Shown here one piece after another: positions 8,274 through 16,761 of a stretch of DNA of 30,093 bases. This DNA comes from GCA-002840305 sp964609365 (GTDB lineage Bacteria > Patescibacteriota > Patescibacteriia > Patescibacteriales > UBA12465), in assembly GCA_964609365.1 (NCBI GenBank), contig CAZSRC010000007.1, positions 1 to 30,093 of the forward strand, in the 5' to 3' direction. The translations under genes and the position numbers were made by a program. The number at the start of each line of letters is the position of its first letter. Within the stretch, counting starts at the first letter, position 1. The notes beneath the pieces are model-generated. The model made no database searches and had not been told where the DNA came from. It worked only from the letters and a program-made list of their open reading frames with translations.

Positions 8274-8341
8274 ATTTTTTTTGAAAAATTGTCAGCTATA
8301 ACAATTTATTATTTTTATTATTTCGAAATATTAAATTAATT

Positions 8342-8761
8342 TTATTTTTTTGGTTTTTTTGAACCGTATTTACTTCTAGACTGACCTCTTTTATCAACAC
8401 CCTGTGCGTCATAAACACCTCTGACAACTTTATATCTTACACCAGGTAAATCTTTTGTTTTTCCACCTTTTAAAAGAACAATGGAATGCTCTTGTAAATT
8501 GTGTCCCATTCCAGGAATATAAGATGTTACCTCCATACCATTAGATAAACGAACACGAGCTATTTTACGTAAAGCAGAGTTTGGTTTTTTAGGTGTCATA
8601 GTTGTAACCTTAAAACATACTCCCTGTTTAAAAGGAGCTCCTTTTTTAGTTACCTTCTTTTTTCTGTGCAAAGAATCTAAAGTGGTTCTTAATGCTAAAT
8701 TTTTCTTTCTTTTGCTAGATGACTTTCGCCCTTTTCTAACTAGCTGATTAATTGTAGGCAT
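8342..8761 (-). CDS. rpsL: 30S ribosomal protein uS12
   Basis: uS12 sits at the decoding centre and helps maintain translational accuracy. The 139-residue protein starts MPTINQLVRKGR and carries the decoding-centre loop TPKKPNSALRK and the GGKTKDLPGVRY loop. Both streptomycin-relevant lysine positions are Lys, so the sequence looks streptomycin-sensitive. The length is like Firmicutes S12 (about 138) rather than E. coli (124) because of a short basic insertion near residues 15-45. It is the first gene of the str operon, with a promoter at 8829-8857. Confidence 0.98.
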   Translation of the reverse strand: MPTINQLVRKGRKSSSKRKKNLALRTTLDSLHRKKKVTKKGAPFKQGVCFKVTTMTPKKPNSALRKIARVRLSNGMEVTSYIPGMGHNLQEHSIVLLKGGKTKDLPGVRYKVVRGVYDAQGVDKRGQSRSKYGSKKPKK

Positions 8762-8828
8762 AATTAAAAAAATTATTTAAATAATTAAAAAAATATAAAA
8801 ACCTTTTAGGCCTTTATTGTATGATTAA

Positions 8829-8857
8829 AATTTATCAAAATAATTAAAATAAGTCAA
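8829..8857 (-). promoter_or_regulatory. str operon promoter
   Basis: On the minus strand TTGACT (8852-8857) and TAAATT (8829-8834) are separated by 17 bases. They lie in the gap between the upstream YdjM-like gene and rpsL, leaving an untranslated leader of about 60 bases. Confidence 0.6.
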
Positions 8858-8878
8858 GATAATTATAATTAATAGTTT

Positions 8879-9310
8879 TTAAATTAATAAAAATATCAAA
8901 AAAAGAACTAGGCTGAAAACGAGCTCTTTAATTGAATAATAAGGTATAAAACCTTTAATATTAAACTTTTTAATTGGAAAAAATGGGTAAAAATGAGAAT
9001 TATCAAGAGCATCTAGGATAAAATGGCCCAAATATGCAATAGAAAAAACAAGTCCAAATCTAGAATCTATTAAAAAAATAATTAAAGATAATATTATCCA
9101 TGAAAAAATACTATGCAAATAGCTTCTAGAGCTATCTTTGTAATCCTTGGTTTTGTTCCAAAATTTTTTAAAATTAAGAGAAACTTTTTGTTTTATAGCT
9201 GGAATAAGATGATCAATATCAATAGCCAGAGAGCCAATTAAAGCAGCTGGATAATCTCCGCTAATTTTTCCTATTATTAAACCTAGTGCTAAATGAGTTG
9301 TTGAATACAT
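8879..9310 (-). CDS. YdjM/DUF457-like membrane-bound metal-dependent hydrolase
   Basis: This 143-residue membrane protein shows the pattern of the YdjM-like (DUF457) family: MYSTTHLALGL at the start with His6, a DIDH motif (residues 31-34), LHS (His66), and GHFILDALDNS (His96, Asp100). These His/Asp residues are the putative metal ligands. Hydrophobic segments lie at about 20-33, 68-81, 85-100 and 127-143. The substrate is unknown; relatives are annotated as inner-membrane hydrolases. It starts 7 bases after the M50 protease stop, so the two form an operon, perhaps acting on membrane substrates. Confidence 0.8.
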   Translation of the reverse strand: MYSTTHLALGLIIGKISGDYPAALIGSLAIDIDHLIPAIKQKVSLNFKKFWNKTKDYKDSSRSYLHSIFSWIILSLIIFLIDSRFGLVFSIAYLGHFILDALDNSHFYPFFPIKKFNIKGFIPYYSIKELVFSLVLFLIFLLI

Positions 9311-9317
9311 ATTTTTA

Positions 9318-10004
9318 TTATAAACCAGTTAAAAATGTTAGAGATAAGATTATTGGATAAAATAATAATCTAAAAAATCCAAACATTAATAAAAATAAAA
9401 TTAAAAACATTCCGTATTTTTCAACTGAAAAAAATTTAAATTTTAAATTATCTGGTAAAAAATTTGCTAAAATTTTAGATCCATCGAGTGGTGGGACTGG
9501 GATAAGGTTAAAGAAGGCCAATAGAAGATTAAGAAAACAAAAAATTATTGCCATTAAAAATATGGTATTTACAAAATTAGCTGAGATAGCAGAACTAACA
9601 AAGTTAAAATCTCCCATTAAATAAGCTGAAAAAATATTTTTCTTGAGAGAAGCTGCCATTGGTAAAAATCTAGCCAAAAGACCAAAAAAAATTGCCAGTA
9701 TAATATTTGAAGCTGGTCCACTAATAGCAACTTTTAAATCACCATACTTTTTATCTCTAATATTGAAAGGATTGTAAGGAACTGGCTTGGCCCATGCTAA
9801 TATAAAACCAGTCCCCGATAGAACAAAAAATAATGGTAAGATTATAGAACCAAATAAATCAATATGAGGTATCGGATTAAGGGTTAGCCTACCTAAATCT
9901 TTAGCAGTGCTATCACCCAATCTATTGGCCATCCAGGCATGACCATATTCGTGAACTATTATAGAAAATATTAAAATTAAAATAGATAAAATAACAAGAG
10001 ACAT
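9318..10004 (-). CDS. Site-2 protease family (M50) intramembrane metalloprotease
   Basis: This 228-residue polytopic membrane protein has the zinc-binding HEYGH motif at residues 18-22 in the first transmembrane helix. The third-ligand motif NLIPVPPLDG (Asn166 to Gly175, Asp174 as ligand) is in a later helix. It belongs to the short, PDZ-less bacterial S2P group also found in archaea. Such enzymes cleave transmembrane segments of other proteins, often in signalling; its substrate here is unknown. It leads a two-gene operon with the YdjM-like gene and has a strong promoter divergent from rpmB. Confidence 0.9.
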   Translation of the reverse strand: MSLVILSILILIFSIIVHEYGHAWMANRLGDSTAKDLGRLTLNPIPHIDLFGSIILPLFFVLSGTGFILAWAKPVPYNPFNIRDKKYGDLKVAISGPASNIILAIFFGLLARFLPMAASLKKNIFSAYLMGDFNFVSSAISANFVNTIFLMAIIFCFLNLLLAFFNLIPVPPLDGSKILANFLPDNLKFKFFSVEKYGMFLILFLLMFGFFRLLFYPIILSLTFLTGL

Positions 10005-10030
10005 AAGAAAAATAATTAAATAATAAAATT

Positions 10031-10059
10031 ATTATAACAAATAAAATAAGTAATGGCAA
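10031..10059 (-). promoter_or_regulatory. Promoter of the M50 protease operon
   Basis: Minus-strand TTGCCA (10054-10059) and TATAAT (10031-10036) are 17 bases apart, and TG precedes the -10 (TGTTATAAT). This is close to a perfect sigma-70 promoter. Confidence 0.75.
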
Positions 10060-10064
10060 AACAC

Positions 10065-10093
10065 TTGATTATTTTAAAAAATTATACTACAAT
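10065..10093 (+). promoter_or_regulatory. Promoter of rpmB
   Basis: TTGATT (10065-10070) and TACAAT (10088-10093) are 17 bases apart, 43 bases before the rpmB ATG. The -35 lies back to back with that of the divergent protease promoter. Confidence 0.7.
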
Positions 10094-10135
10094 AAAAAAC
10101 ATTAATAATATTTAAGATAATTAATAAAAAATACT

Positions 10136-10315
10136 ATGGGAAAGAAATGCGATATTTGCGGACGAAGCTCAACTAAAGGCGCTAGTCGATCACATTCAAA
10201 CATTAAAACTTTAAAAAGACAAAACATAAATCTGCAAAGTAGAAATGTAATGGGAATTAAAGCTAAAATCTGCACCAACTGTCTTAGGACTATGAAAAAA
10301 AATGAAGAAAAATAA
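10136..10315 (+). CDS. rpmB: 50S ribosomal protein bL28
   Basis: This 59-residue protein begins MGKKCDICGR and contains SRSHSNIKTLKRQN followed by KAKICTNCLRTMKK. It matches the bL28 family: GK.C.ICG, then the (S/N)..SHS...TKR..N.N core, then an I.C..CLR segment. Cys5, Cys8, Cys46 and Cys49 form two CxxC knuckles, so this is the zinc-binding version. It has its own promoter on the plus strand, with neighbours on both sides on the minus strand, and ends in a terminator shared with comEC. There is no Shine-Dalgarno. Confidence 0.95.
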   Translation: MGKKCDICGRSSTKGASRSHSNIKTLKRQNINLQSRNVMGIKAKICTNCLRTMKKNEEK

Positions 10316-10320
10316 AAATA

Positions 10321-10352
10321 AAAAATAGAGACTTGAAAAAGTTTCTATTTTT
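10321..10352. terminator. Bidirectional terminator between rpmB and comEC
   Basis: A 14-bp stem (AAAAATAGAGACTT at 10321-10334 with 10339-10352, one G-T pair) closes a GAAA loop. It has A/T tails on both sides. It lies 5 bases past the rpmB stop and contains the comEC stop codon (10345-10347), so it can end transcripts from both strands. Confidence 0.85.
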
Positions 10353-11844
10353 TTTTATTTTTAAAAAAATAAAATACAAATAAATAATAGATAAAAGAAG
10401 ATAAAATGCTCCAGCTTTCCACTCTTAGAAAAGAAATATTCCAAGAAGAAAAAAAATTAGAAACCAATAAAATATAAGACAAAAGAAAATCTAATAATAA
10501 ATAAACAAGCTCTGCCAGAAAAGGTAATAAAAAATTTAAAAAAATAGCTAAAATAGACAAAGATATTATAACTGGAAGTAAAAAAAGAACTAAGAGATTA
10601 GTAATGGGGGCAATTAAAGAAACTTGATTAAAATTATATATTATAATTGGAGTTGTAATAATTTGAACAGAAATGCTTATGCTAATAATATCTAAAAAAT
10701 AATCATTTATCTTCAAAAAACACCTCTCTAGTAAAAAAATTTTTAATTTAGGATGAATATATAAAATAGAAAAAACAGCCAAAAAAGATAATTGAAAGCC
10801 TATATCAATGAATATCATTAAGGGATTTATTAATAATAAAAATATAGCTGAAAAATATAGAAGATATTCAAGCTGACTATCTCTGCCCTGATAAAGTGCT
10901 AATGAGGTTAAAATTCCCATTAAAGAAGCTCTACAAGCAGAAGCCGGAAAAGATATAATACTTAAATAAATTAATAAAAATATAAATAATAGGTAAAAAG
11001 ACCTGGACCTAGAAACACCTATCATAAACAAGCAACTTAAAAAAATAGAAGAAAGAAGAGATATATGAAGACCTGAAATTGCGATAATATGACTAATACC
11101 AGAAACAGAAAAAGAATCCCTTGCTTCTTGGCTCAGATAATTTTTATCAGCTAAGATCATTGCATGTAAAATAGCTGAGGAATCTGAGCTTAAATAATAA
11201 TAAAATTGCTCAGATATCTTTAGTTTAAAATTTAAAAGATTTTTTTTAATTTCAAAAATAAATCTACTAAATATTCCTGGGGAAAAATTATTAATTTTTT
11301 CTATTTTTTTTATACTGGGATAATAAGCCACAGCATCAATATTAAATCTCTTTAAATAAAGACTGTAATCAAAACTATCTATTTTGGAGGCTTTTAAATA
11401 CTCCCCATCAATCTCTAGGAAATCACCATAATTATAAAGTGGCTGATTATTAGTAAATATCAATATTTTTCCCTTAACCTTAAAATAATCTAAATTATTA
11501 CTAAGCCCTTGATATATTTTTAGTTTAATTTTTTGTTTTGAATTATTTATTTCTGGTTCCGAAAAAATCCTTCCAATTAATTTAAAATTTTGATTTGAAA
11601 AATTAGAAATATCAATATTGGGATCTTTTTGAAATATTAATTGATGTCGCCAGATAGCCAAAAAAATAAAGAAGCAGGAAATTAAAAATATTTTTTGATA
11701 AAAAATTATCAAAATTAAAAAAATCAATGCAATAAAAAAATAGTAAAAAGAAAAAATATTACTCAAAAACAAAAAATAATGAGAAATAAATAATCCAAAA
11801 ATAAAAGACAAAAGAGATGTAATCCAAAAATAATCTTTAAACAT
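10345..11844 (-). CDS. comEC: ComEC/Rec2-type DNA-uptake channel
   Basis: ComEC is the inner-membrane channel that carries transforming single-stranded DNA into the cytoplasm. The protein is about 500 residues with N-terminal membrane helices, a soluble segment (about 80-190, DUF4131-like), and a polytopic competence domain. That domain contains the hallmark GISHIIAISGLHISLL (about 252-267) and FPASACRASLMG. The C-terminal metallo-beta-lactamase nuclease domain of longer ComEC proteins is absent. An in-frame TTG at 11853 is possible, but the ATG at 11844 is preferred because the TTG falls inside a hairpin. It follows the dcw-prfB cluster. With the pilin genes elsewhere in this window it fits natural competence, an inference. 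Confidence 0.92.
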   Translation of the reverse strand: MFKDYFWITSLLSFIFGLFISHYFLFLSNIFSFYYFFIALIFLILIIFYQKIFLISCFFIFLAIWRHQLIFQKDPNIDISNFSNQNFKLIGRIFSEPEINNSKQKIKLKIYQGLSNNLDYFKVKGKILIFTNNQPLYNYGDFLEIDGEYLKASKIDSFDYSLYLKRFNIDAVAYYPSIKKIEKINNFSPGIFSRFIFEIKKNLLNFKLKISEQFYYYLSSDSSAILHAMILADKNYLSQEARDSFSVSGISHIIAISGLHISLLSSIFLSCLFMIGVSRSRSFYLLFIFLLIYLSIISFPASACRASLMGILTSLALYQGRDSQLEYLLYFSAIFLLLINPLMIFIDIGFQLSFLAVFSILYIHPKLKIFLLERCFLKINDYFLDIISISISVQIITTPIIIYNFNQVSLIAPITNLLVLFLLPVIISLSILAIFLNFLLPFLAELVYLLLDFLLSYILLVSNFFSSWNISFLRVESWSILSSFIYYLFVFYFFKNKKK

Positions 11845-11847
11845 AAA

Positions 11848-11870
11848 TACCAATATTTTTAATATTGGTA
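11848..11870 (-). repeat. Perfect 10-bp inverted repeat abutting the comEC start
   Basis: TACCAATATT (11848-11857) and AATATTGGTA (11861-11870) are perfect complements around a 3-base loop. They end 3 bases before the comEC ATG and overlap a possible TTG start. No T-run follows on the minus strand, so it does not look like a terminator. It may control comEC translation or bind a regulator. Confidence 0.7.
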
Positions 11871-11924
11871 TTTTAAGAAATTGAAGCTAAATTAAATAAT
11901 AAAAATTTATAAAATGATTTTAAA

Positions 11925-13031
11925 TTATTTATTTTTATTTTTTAATAAAAATCTTAAATAATTTTCAATAAAATCCTTAATATCGCCATCTAAAACATCT
12001 CCTATATTACTAGTAGAGAAATTATTTCGATGATCCTTAATCATTTGATATGGTTGAAAAACATAGGAACGAATTTGTTTTCCCCAAGTTCCTTGCCCAG
12101 CCGAACCTTTTATTTTCTTTAAAGACTCATCACTCTCATCTTTGAGTGCTTGCGCTATTTTAGCCTTTAAAATCATTAAAGCTTTTTCCTTATTCTGATG
12201 CTGTGATCTCTCGCTCTGGCAAGAAGTACTTAATCCACTAGGAATATGAACAATTCTAACCGCTGAATCTGTAGTATTAACACTTTGACCACCTGGTCCA
12301 GAAGATTTGTAAACATCAATTCTTAGATCTTTTTCATTTAATTCTATGCTGTTATCATTTTTTATTTCTGGGATTACCTCTACTCCAGCAAAAGAAGTGT
12401 GTCTCATGCTCTCAGCATCAAAAGGAGAAATTCTGACTAATCGATGAACACCATTTTCACTTTTTAAATAAGCATAAGCATAAGGTCCAGAAACTTTTAT
12501 AACCGAGGTTTTTATACCTGCTTCGGAGGCAACCATTCTATCAAGTATTTCAGTTTTAAAATTATTTTTTTCACAAAACCTTAAATACATTCTTTCTAAT
12601 ATTTGGGCAAAGTCCTGAGCATCAACTCCTCCACTGCCAGCATGAATTGAAATTATAGCATTACTATTATCATTTTCTTGATCAAATAATAATAAAAATT
12701 CTAATTCAGAAAACCTCTTCTCTAATTCTAAAAATTTATTACTAAAATCATCAAATACAGAATCATCTTTTAAATGATCAGCTAAAGAGGCTAAAGATTC
12801 TAATTCTACAACATCATATTCTAAAGATTCAAAAGGATTAATTTCCGACTTTAAATTATCAGCATCTTGTGAAATTTTAACCGCACTTAAATTATCATTC
12901 CAAAAATCATCTTTAGATATAAAAAATTCTAGATCTCTTAGTTGAACTTTTTTTCTTTCGATGTTTAAGAAGTTTTTCAATTCTAATATTCTTTCTCTTA
13001 ATGTATTTATTTTTTTTATTAAATTATCCAT
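11925..13031 (-). CDS. prfB: Peptide chain release factor 2
   Basis: RF2 recognises UAA and UGA stops and triggers peptide release. The 368-residue protein has the N-terminal helical domain and the SPF codon-recognition tripeptide at 202-204 (VRISPFD). It also has the catalytic GGQ at 247-249 (SSGPGGQSVNTTDSAVR). The whole protein reads in one frame with no internal UGA near codon 25, so the autoregulatory frameshift of many prfB genes is absent. It starts 9 bases after murF, as the last gene of the dcw-type transcript. Its presence supports a standard genetic code, unlike Gracilibacteria and Absconditabacteria. Confidence 0.97.
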   Translation of the reverse strand: MDNLIKKINTLRERILELKNFLNIERKKVQLRDLEFFISKDDFWNDNLSAVKISQDADNLKSEINPFESLEYDVVELESLASLADHLKDDSVFDDFSNKFLELEKRFSELEFLLLFDQENDNSNAIISIHAGSGGVDAQDFAQILERMYLRFCEKNNFKTEILDRMVASEAGIKTSVIKVSGPYAYAYLKSENGVHRLVRISPFDAESMRHTSFAGVEVIPEIKNDNSIELNEKDLRIDVYKSSGPGGQSVNTTDSAVRIVHIPSGLSTSCQSERSQHQNKEKALMILKAKIAQALKDESDESLKKIKGSAGQGTWGKQIRSYVFQPYQMIKDHRNNFSTSNIGDVLDGDIKDFIENYLRFLLKNKNK

Positions 13032-13040
13032 ACTTAAAAA

Positions 13041-14327
13041 TTAATTCCACTCCTGAGACTGTCTAACTAGTAAGTCCTTGGCCTTTTCTGGTTCGAGCAT
13101 AATATCTTTTACTATTTTTTCTAATCTTAATCCCTGAGAGGCTTTAACTAAAATTAAATCACCAAAAGAGATTTTATTCTTAATGGATTCAATAGCATCA
13201 CTTGCCCTAGCAAAAGTAAAAATATTATTTTTATTAAAACCAGCTTTTATAGCCGACCTACCAATATCTCTAGACCTCTCACCAATTAAAAACAAAATAT
13301 CAACCCCAGAGCTTGCTACCTTTTTACCCACTAAAGCATGCCCATCCTCACTATAATGGCCCAGCTCCAACATATCCCCTAAAACAACTATTTTATTAGC
13401 CTTGTCTAGTTGTGTCTTAGATAGAGCATCTAGCGCGCTCAAAGATGATTCTGGCGATGAGTTGTACGTATCATCAATTATTAATGAATTTTTAACACCC
13501 TTAATAATATTCATTCTACCGGCTATTGTTGGCATTTCATTTAATATTTTTGCTATATCAATTAAATTAAGGCCTAAATAATCAGCAACTGCAATTGCTG
13601 CCAAGGAGGAATAAATAAATGGATGACTAATCATTTTACTTAAATTTATTGGCAAAACAGAACCCTTATAATCTAATTTATAATTAAGCCCATAAAAACT
13701 ATCCCCCGATAAATCTCTTGGTAAAATAAAATTAATATCTTTTGCTAATAAATCAGCCCCTGGTTCTAATCCATAATAAATTGTCTTACATTTAATATCT
13801 CTGTCCAGGCCTTTTAAATATTTATTATCAAAATTTAAAATTGCTAAAGAATCTTTTTTTAAATTCTTAACTAATTTAATTTTTTCTTTTTTGATTTTCT
13901 CCAAACTGCCAAAATATTCTATATGAGAGTGAGATATATTGCTAATTATTCCAATATCAGGTTTAACTATTGATAAAAGATAGTCCATATCCCCCTCTCT
14001 ATCAATGCCCATTTCTAAAACTAAAATTTCTGGATAATCTTGATCTTTAAATATTAATAATGTGCTAGCATAAAAAAATATTTTTATCCAAGAAAAAATA
14101 TTTTTACCAGCAGATTCTCTACCAATAATAGAAAGAGGGAGACCAAATTCATTATTATAGTTTTTTATACTAGCTCTAACTTTAAATTTTTTTGATAAAA
14201 CAAAATTTAAAGATTCTTTAATACTAGTCTTTCCGACGCTCCCAGTTATACCAATAATTTTAGGTTGGTATTTTTTTATTATTTTTTTAGCAAAAAATGC
14301 TAAAATTTTGATAAGTTTTTTTTTCAT
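13041..14327 (-). CDS. murF: UDP-MurNAc-tripeptide D-alanyl-D-alanine ligase (MurF-like)
   Basis: MurF adds D-Ala-D-Ala to UDP-MurNAc-tripeptide using ATP, completing the cytoplasmic peptidoglycan precursor. The 428-residue protein has the Mur ligase P-loop GITGSVGKTS at 26-35, a central ATP-grasping segment, and the MurF-type motifs DDTYNSSPESS and GDMLELGHYSEDGH. It begins with a short hydrophobic, Lys-rich N-terminus instead of a full MurF N-terminal UDP-binding domain, so it is slightly shorter than typical MurF (about 450). It lies between ftsI and prfB with gaps of about 10 bases, as in the conserved dcw cluster. Confidence 0.93.
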   Translation of the reverse strand: MKKKLIKILAFFAKKIIKKYQPKIIGITGSVGKTSIKESLNFVLSKKFKVRASIKNYNNEFGLPLSIIGRESAGKNIFSWIKIFFYASTLLIFKDQDYPEILVLEMGIDREGDMDYLLSIVKPDIGIISNISHSHIEYFGSLEKIKKEKIKLVKNLKKDSLAILNFDNKYLKGLDRDIKCKTIYYGLEPGADLLAKDINFILPRDLSGDSFYGLNYKLDYKGSVLPINLSKMISHPFIYSSLAAIAVADYLGLNLIDIAKILNEMPTIAGRMNIIKGVKNSLIIDDTYNSSPESSLSALDALSKTQLDKANKIVVLGDMLELGHYSEDGHALVGKKVASSGVDILFLIGERSRDIGRSAIKAGFNKNNIFTFARASDAIESIKNKISFGDLILVKASQGLRLEKIVKDIMLEPEKAKDLLVRQSQEWN

Positions 14328-14338
14328 ATATAATTAAA

Positions 14339-16420
14339 TCATTTTCTTTCTTTTGGTATTTTATAATATTTTAATAAAAAATCGGTTATCTCTCCAAAAA
14401 TAGGCACTACAGTCCCCTCAGCATAAACCGATGTCTTAGGATTGTCAAATTTAACTAACATTACAAATTTTGGATCACTTATGGGTCCATATCCAACAAA
14501 ATTATGTATATATTGATTTTTTAAATATCCACCACTAGGAGAAGGTATTTGAGCTGTTCCAGTTTTACCACCAATATAATAACCATCTATTTTTGATTTT
14601 TGGGCATGTCCATTTTCCACAACATTAACTAACATGGCAGAAACAGCTTCGGCGCTTTGCTCTGAAATAACTCTCCTAATTTCAACTGGATCAACTTTTT
14701 TTATCAAATTATTATTCTGATCTAAAATTTCTTCAACAATATATGGTTTCATTAAGACTCCCTTGTTAGCAATTGCTGCATAAGAAGATAGCATCTGTAA
14801 GGGAGTAACAGCCATTCCTTGACCAAAAGAAGCTGTAGCAAAATCAACATCTTTTACTTTATTAGATAATAAATTTTTAATATTACCACTACTCTCGGAA
14901 CTAAGTTCAATTCCCGTTTTCTCACCAAAACCAAATTTTTTAAGATAATCAGAAAAAATTTGTGAACCAACCTGATTGGCGGCAAAAATAGCTCCAGTAT
15001 TTAGAGAATTTTCTAAAACATAATTCATATCAACAGTACCATGACCACCCCTAGTATCAAAATCAGAATTTTTTAATGGTTTTGGCCAACCTTTTATTAA
15101 AATTTGACCCTTATCTTCATAGATTGTTTTTGGACTTATTTTGTTTTGATCAATGGAAATAGCCATTGTAATTGTTTTAAAAACTGACCCTGGTTCATAC
15201 TGATGAGAGACAACCTGATTATCAAAAATAATAGGATCTTTAATTTCCTGATAATTATTAGGATCAAATCCTGGCCAAGAACACATTGCGATTATTTTAC
15301 CAGTTTTAGGGTCCATTATAGTAATACTAGCGCTATCAAACTTGTGCTTTTCCTGAGCTTCTTTTAATTTTTGACAAACATTAACCTGAATAGCATAGTC
15401 AATGGTTAAAACTAAATTTTGCCCATCAATAGGAGCTAAATATTCTTTTTTATCAATAATAATTCTCCTACCTTGATAGCTTCCCTTATCACCAATTAAA
15501 AATCCATCCTCTCCTCTTAACTCATGATCGAAGAAGCCCTCTAAACCATAGTTACCGGAATTTTCTAAATTAGAAAAGCCAATTAGATTAGAGAATAACT
15601 CTTTTTCCGGATAATAACGCAAACTCTCCCATTGATAACTAAAACCTTTAATTTCATTACTAATATCACGATCATCTGATAAAAATACTTTTCCATTTTT
15701 AATATACAAATCACTTGAACTACTTAAGGAAAATTCATCTTTTAAAATCTGAAAATATAGCTCAATTAATTCATTTTTTTCTATCTTTTTTCTAACGAGT
15801 CTCGAATATTTATCCTTAAAATTAACTTTTGTAAAATAATCATTAATAATAACCTGCTCCCTTTCTTTAAATTCTAAATCCCATTTCACTTTTTTAAACT
15901 CTAACCACTCTTGATTGGTTTCTAACTCTTTTTTTCTAGAAATAAGTTCATTTTTTTTATTAATTTTTTCCTCATCACTAATACTAAGATTATTGATATA
16001 TTTTAATTCATTTTCTAACTCCTCCTTTTCCTGATTCTCCAAAAATTCATTAAGCTCTTTTTCTACTAAATTTTTATGAAAAACATTAAAAACATTTTGT
16101 AAAATAAAGAGCATTGATTCATCAGACAATGCCTTTGGATTAATATAGACAGCTGCATACTCCTTGCTTAGCGCCAAGGGGTATAATTGAGAATTATTTT
16201 TTAAATAAAGCTTGCCTCTTTCTGCTTTGAGCTCGCTATAAATATTATGCTGTAAACCAGCTCTAGCTAAATATTTTTCATTATTAATTATTTGTAAAAA
16301 ATACAATCTAAAAATAATAAAAACAGACATTAAAAAAATAATCGCTATTAAATAATTAAGACGATTATTTCTAAGCACTGGCTTATTATCGTTTTTCTTC
16401 TTTAAAAAATCAAAAGCCAT
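14339..16420 (-). CDS. ftsI: Division-type class B penicillin-binding protein with a coiled-coil insertion
   Basis: This is a peptidoglycan DD-transpeptidase of the FtsI/PBP2B type, anchored in the membrane and acting with FtsW in septal wall synthesis. Of 693 residues, about 21-44 form one transmembrane helix. The pedestal domain follows, and the transpeptidase domain has SVFK (Ser412 nucleophile, Lys415), SLN (472-474) and KTG (619-621). The protein is about 100 residues longer than usual. The extra length is a highly charged Glu/Lys-rich stretch at about 118-195 predicted to form a coiled coil within the pedestal. No PASTA domains are seen. Its dcw position (after mraZ, rsmH, ftsL-like; before murF) supports division rather than elongation. 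Confidence 0.94.
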   Translation of the reverse strand: MAFDFLKKKNDNKPVLRNNRLNYLIAIIFLMSVFIIFRLYFLQIINNEKYLARAGLQHNIYSELKAERGKLYLKNNSQLYPLALSKEYAAVYINPKALSDESMLFILQNVFNVFHKNLVEKELNEFLENQEKEELENELKYINNLSISDEEKINKKNELISRKKELETNQEWLEFKKVKWDLEFKEREQVIINDYFTKVNFKDKYSRLVRKKIEKNELIELYFQILKDEFSLSSSSDLYIKNGKVFLSDDRDISNEIKGFSYQWESLRYYPEKELFSNLIGFSNLENSGNYGLEGFFDHELRGEDGFLIGDKGSYQGRRIIIDKKEYLAPIDGQNLVLTIDYAIQVNVCQKLKEAQEKHKFDSASITIMDPKTGKIIAMCSWPGFDPNNYQEIKDPIIFDNQVVSHQYEPGSVFKTITMAISIDQNKISPKTIYEDKGQILIKGWPKPLKNSDFDTRGGHGTVDMNYVLENSLNTGAIFAANQVGSQIFSDYLKKFGFGEKTGIELSSESSGNIKNLLSNKVKDVDFATASFGQGMAVTPLQMLSSYAAIANKGVLMKPYIVEEILDQNNNLIKKVDPVEIRRVISEQSAEAVSAMLVNVVENGHAQKSKIDGYYIGGKTGTAQIPSPSGGYLKNQYIHNFVGYGPISDPKFVMLVKFDNPKTSVYAEGTVVPIFGEITDFLLKYYKIPKERK

Positions 16421-16435
16421 TTTTATATTTATAAT

Positions 16436-16744
16436 TTATTTTTTAGCCAAAGAATCTTCACCAGCATTAATATAATCAATATTCGCAACCTTCACCATAT
16501 TTAAATCTTTTAATTTACTGCTAATATTTTCATAAGATTCTAAATTATTTTTTACAGACTCCATTTCCTGTCTTTCTTCTTGTAAATAATTTAATTTTAG
16601 TTTTAATTGTTCTAATTCTAAATTTTTAACCATTAAGTCATCCATGCTTTTTAAAAAATATAAAGCACCCATAACAAGAATTACAACTAGACACATATTT
16701 AAGGCAGCGAAAAATTTATTTTTATTGTTTTTTGTTGTGCTCAT
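16436..16744 (-). CDS. ftsL: FtsL/DivIC-like septum protein
   Basis: This 102-residue bitopic protein has a Lys/Asn-rich cytoplasmic tail, one transmembrane helix (about 13-31), and a heptad-like coiled coil (about 35-78). FtsL partners FtsB/DivIC and scaffolds the septal synthase FtsW-FtsI. The family is poorly conserved in sequence. The call therefore rests on size, topology and position between rsmH and ftsI, where ftsL is found in most bacteria. It lies 17 bases after rsmH and 15 before ftsI. Confidence 0.8.
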   Translation of the reverse strand: MSTTKNNKNKFFAALNMCLVVILVMGALYFLKSMDDLMVKNLELEQLKLKLNYLQEERQEMESVKNNLESYENISSKLKDLNMVKVANIDYINAGEDSLAKK

Positions 16745-16761
16745 ATTTTTTATATAAATTA

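Noticed and set aside
11925..13031. Possible programmed frameshift in prfB
   Set aside because: The N-terminus and the rest are in one frame, with no in-frame UGA near codon 25.
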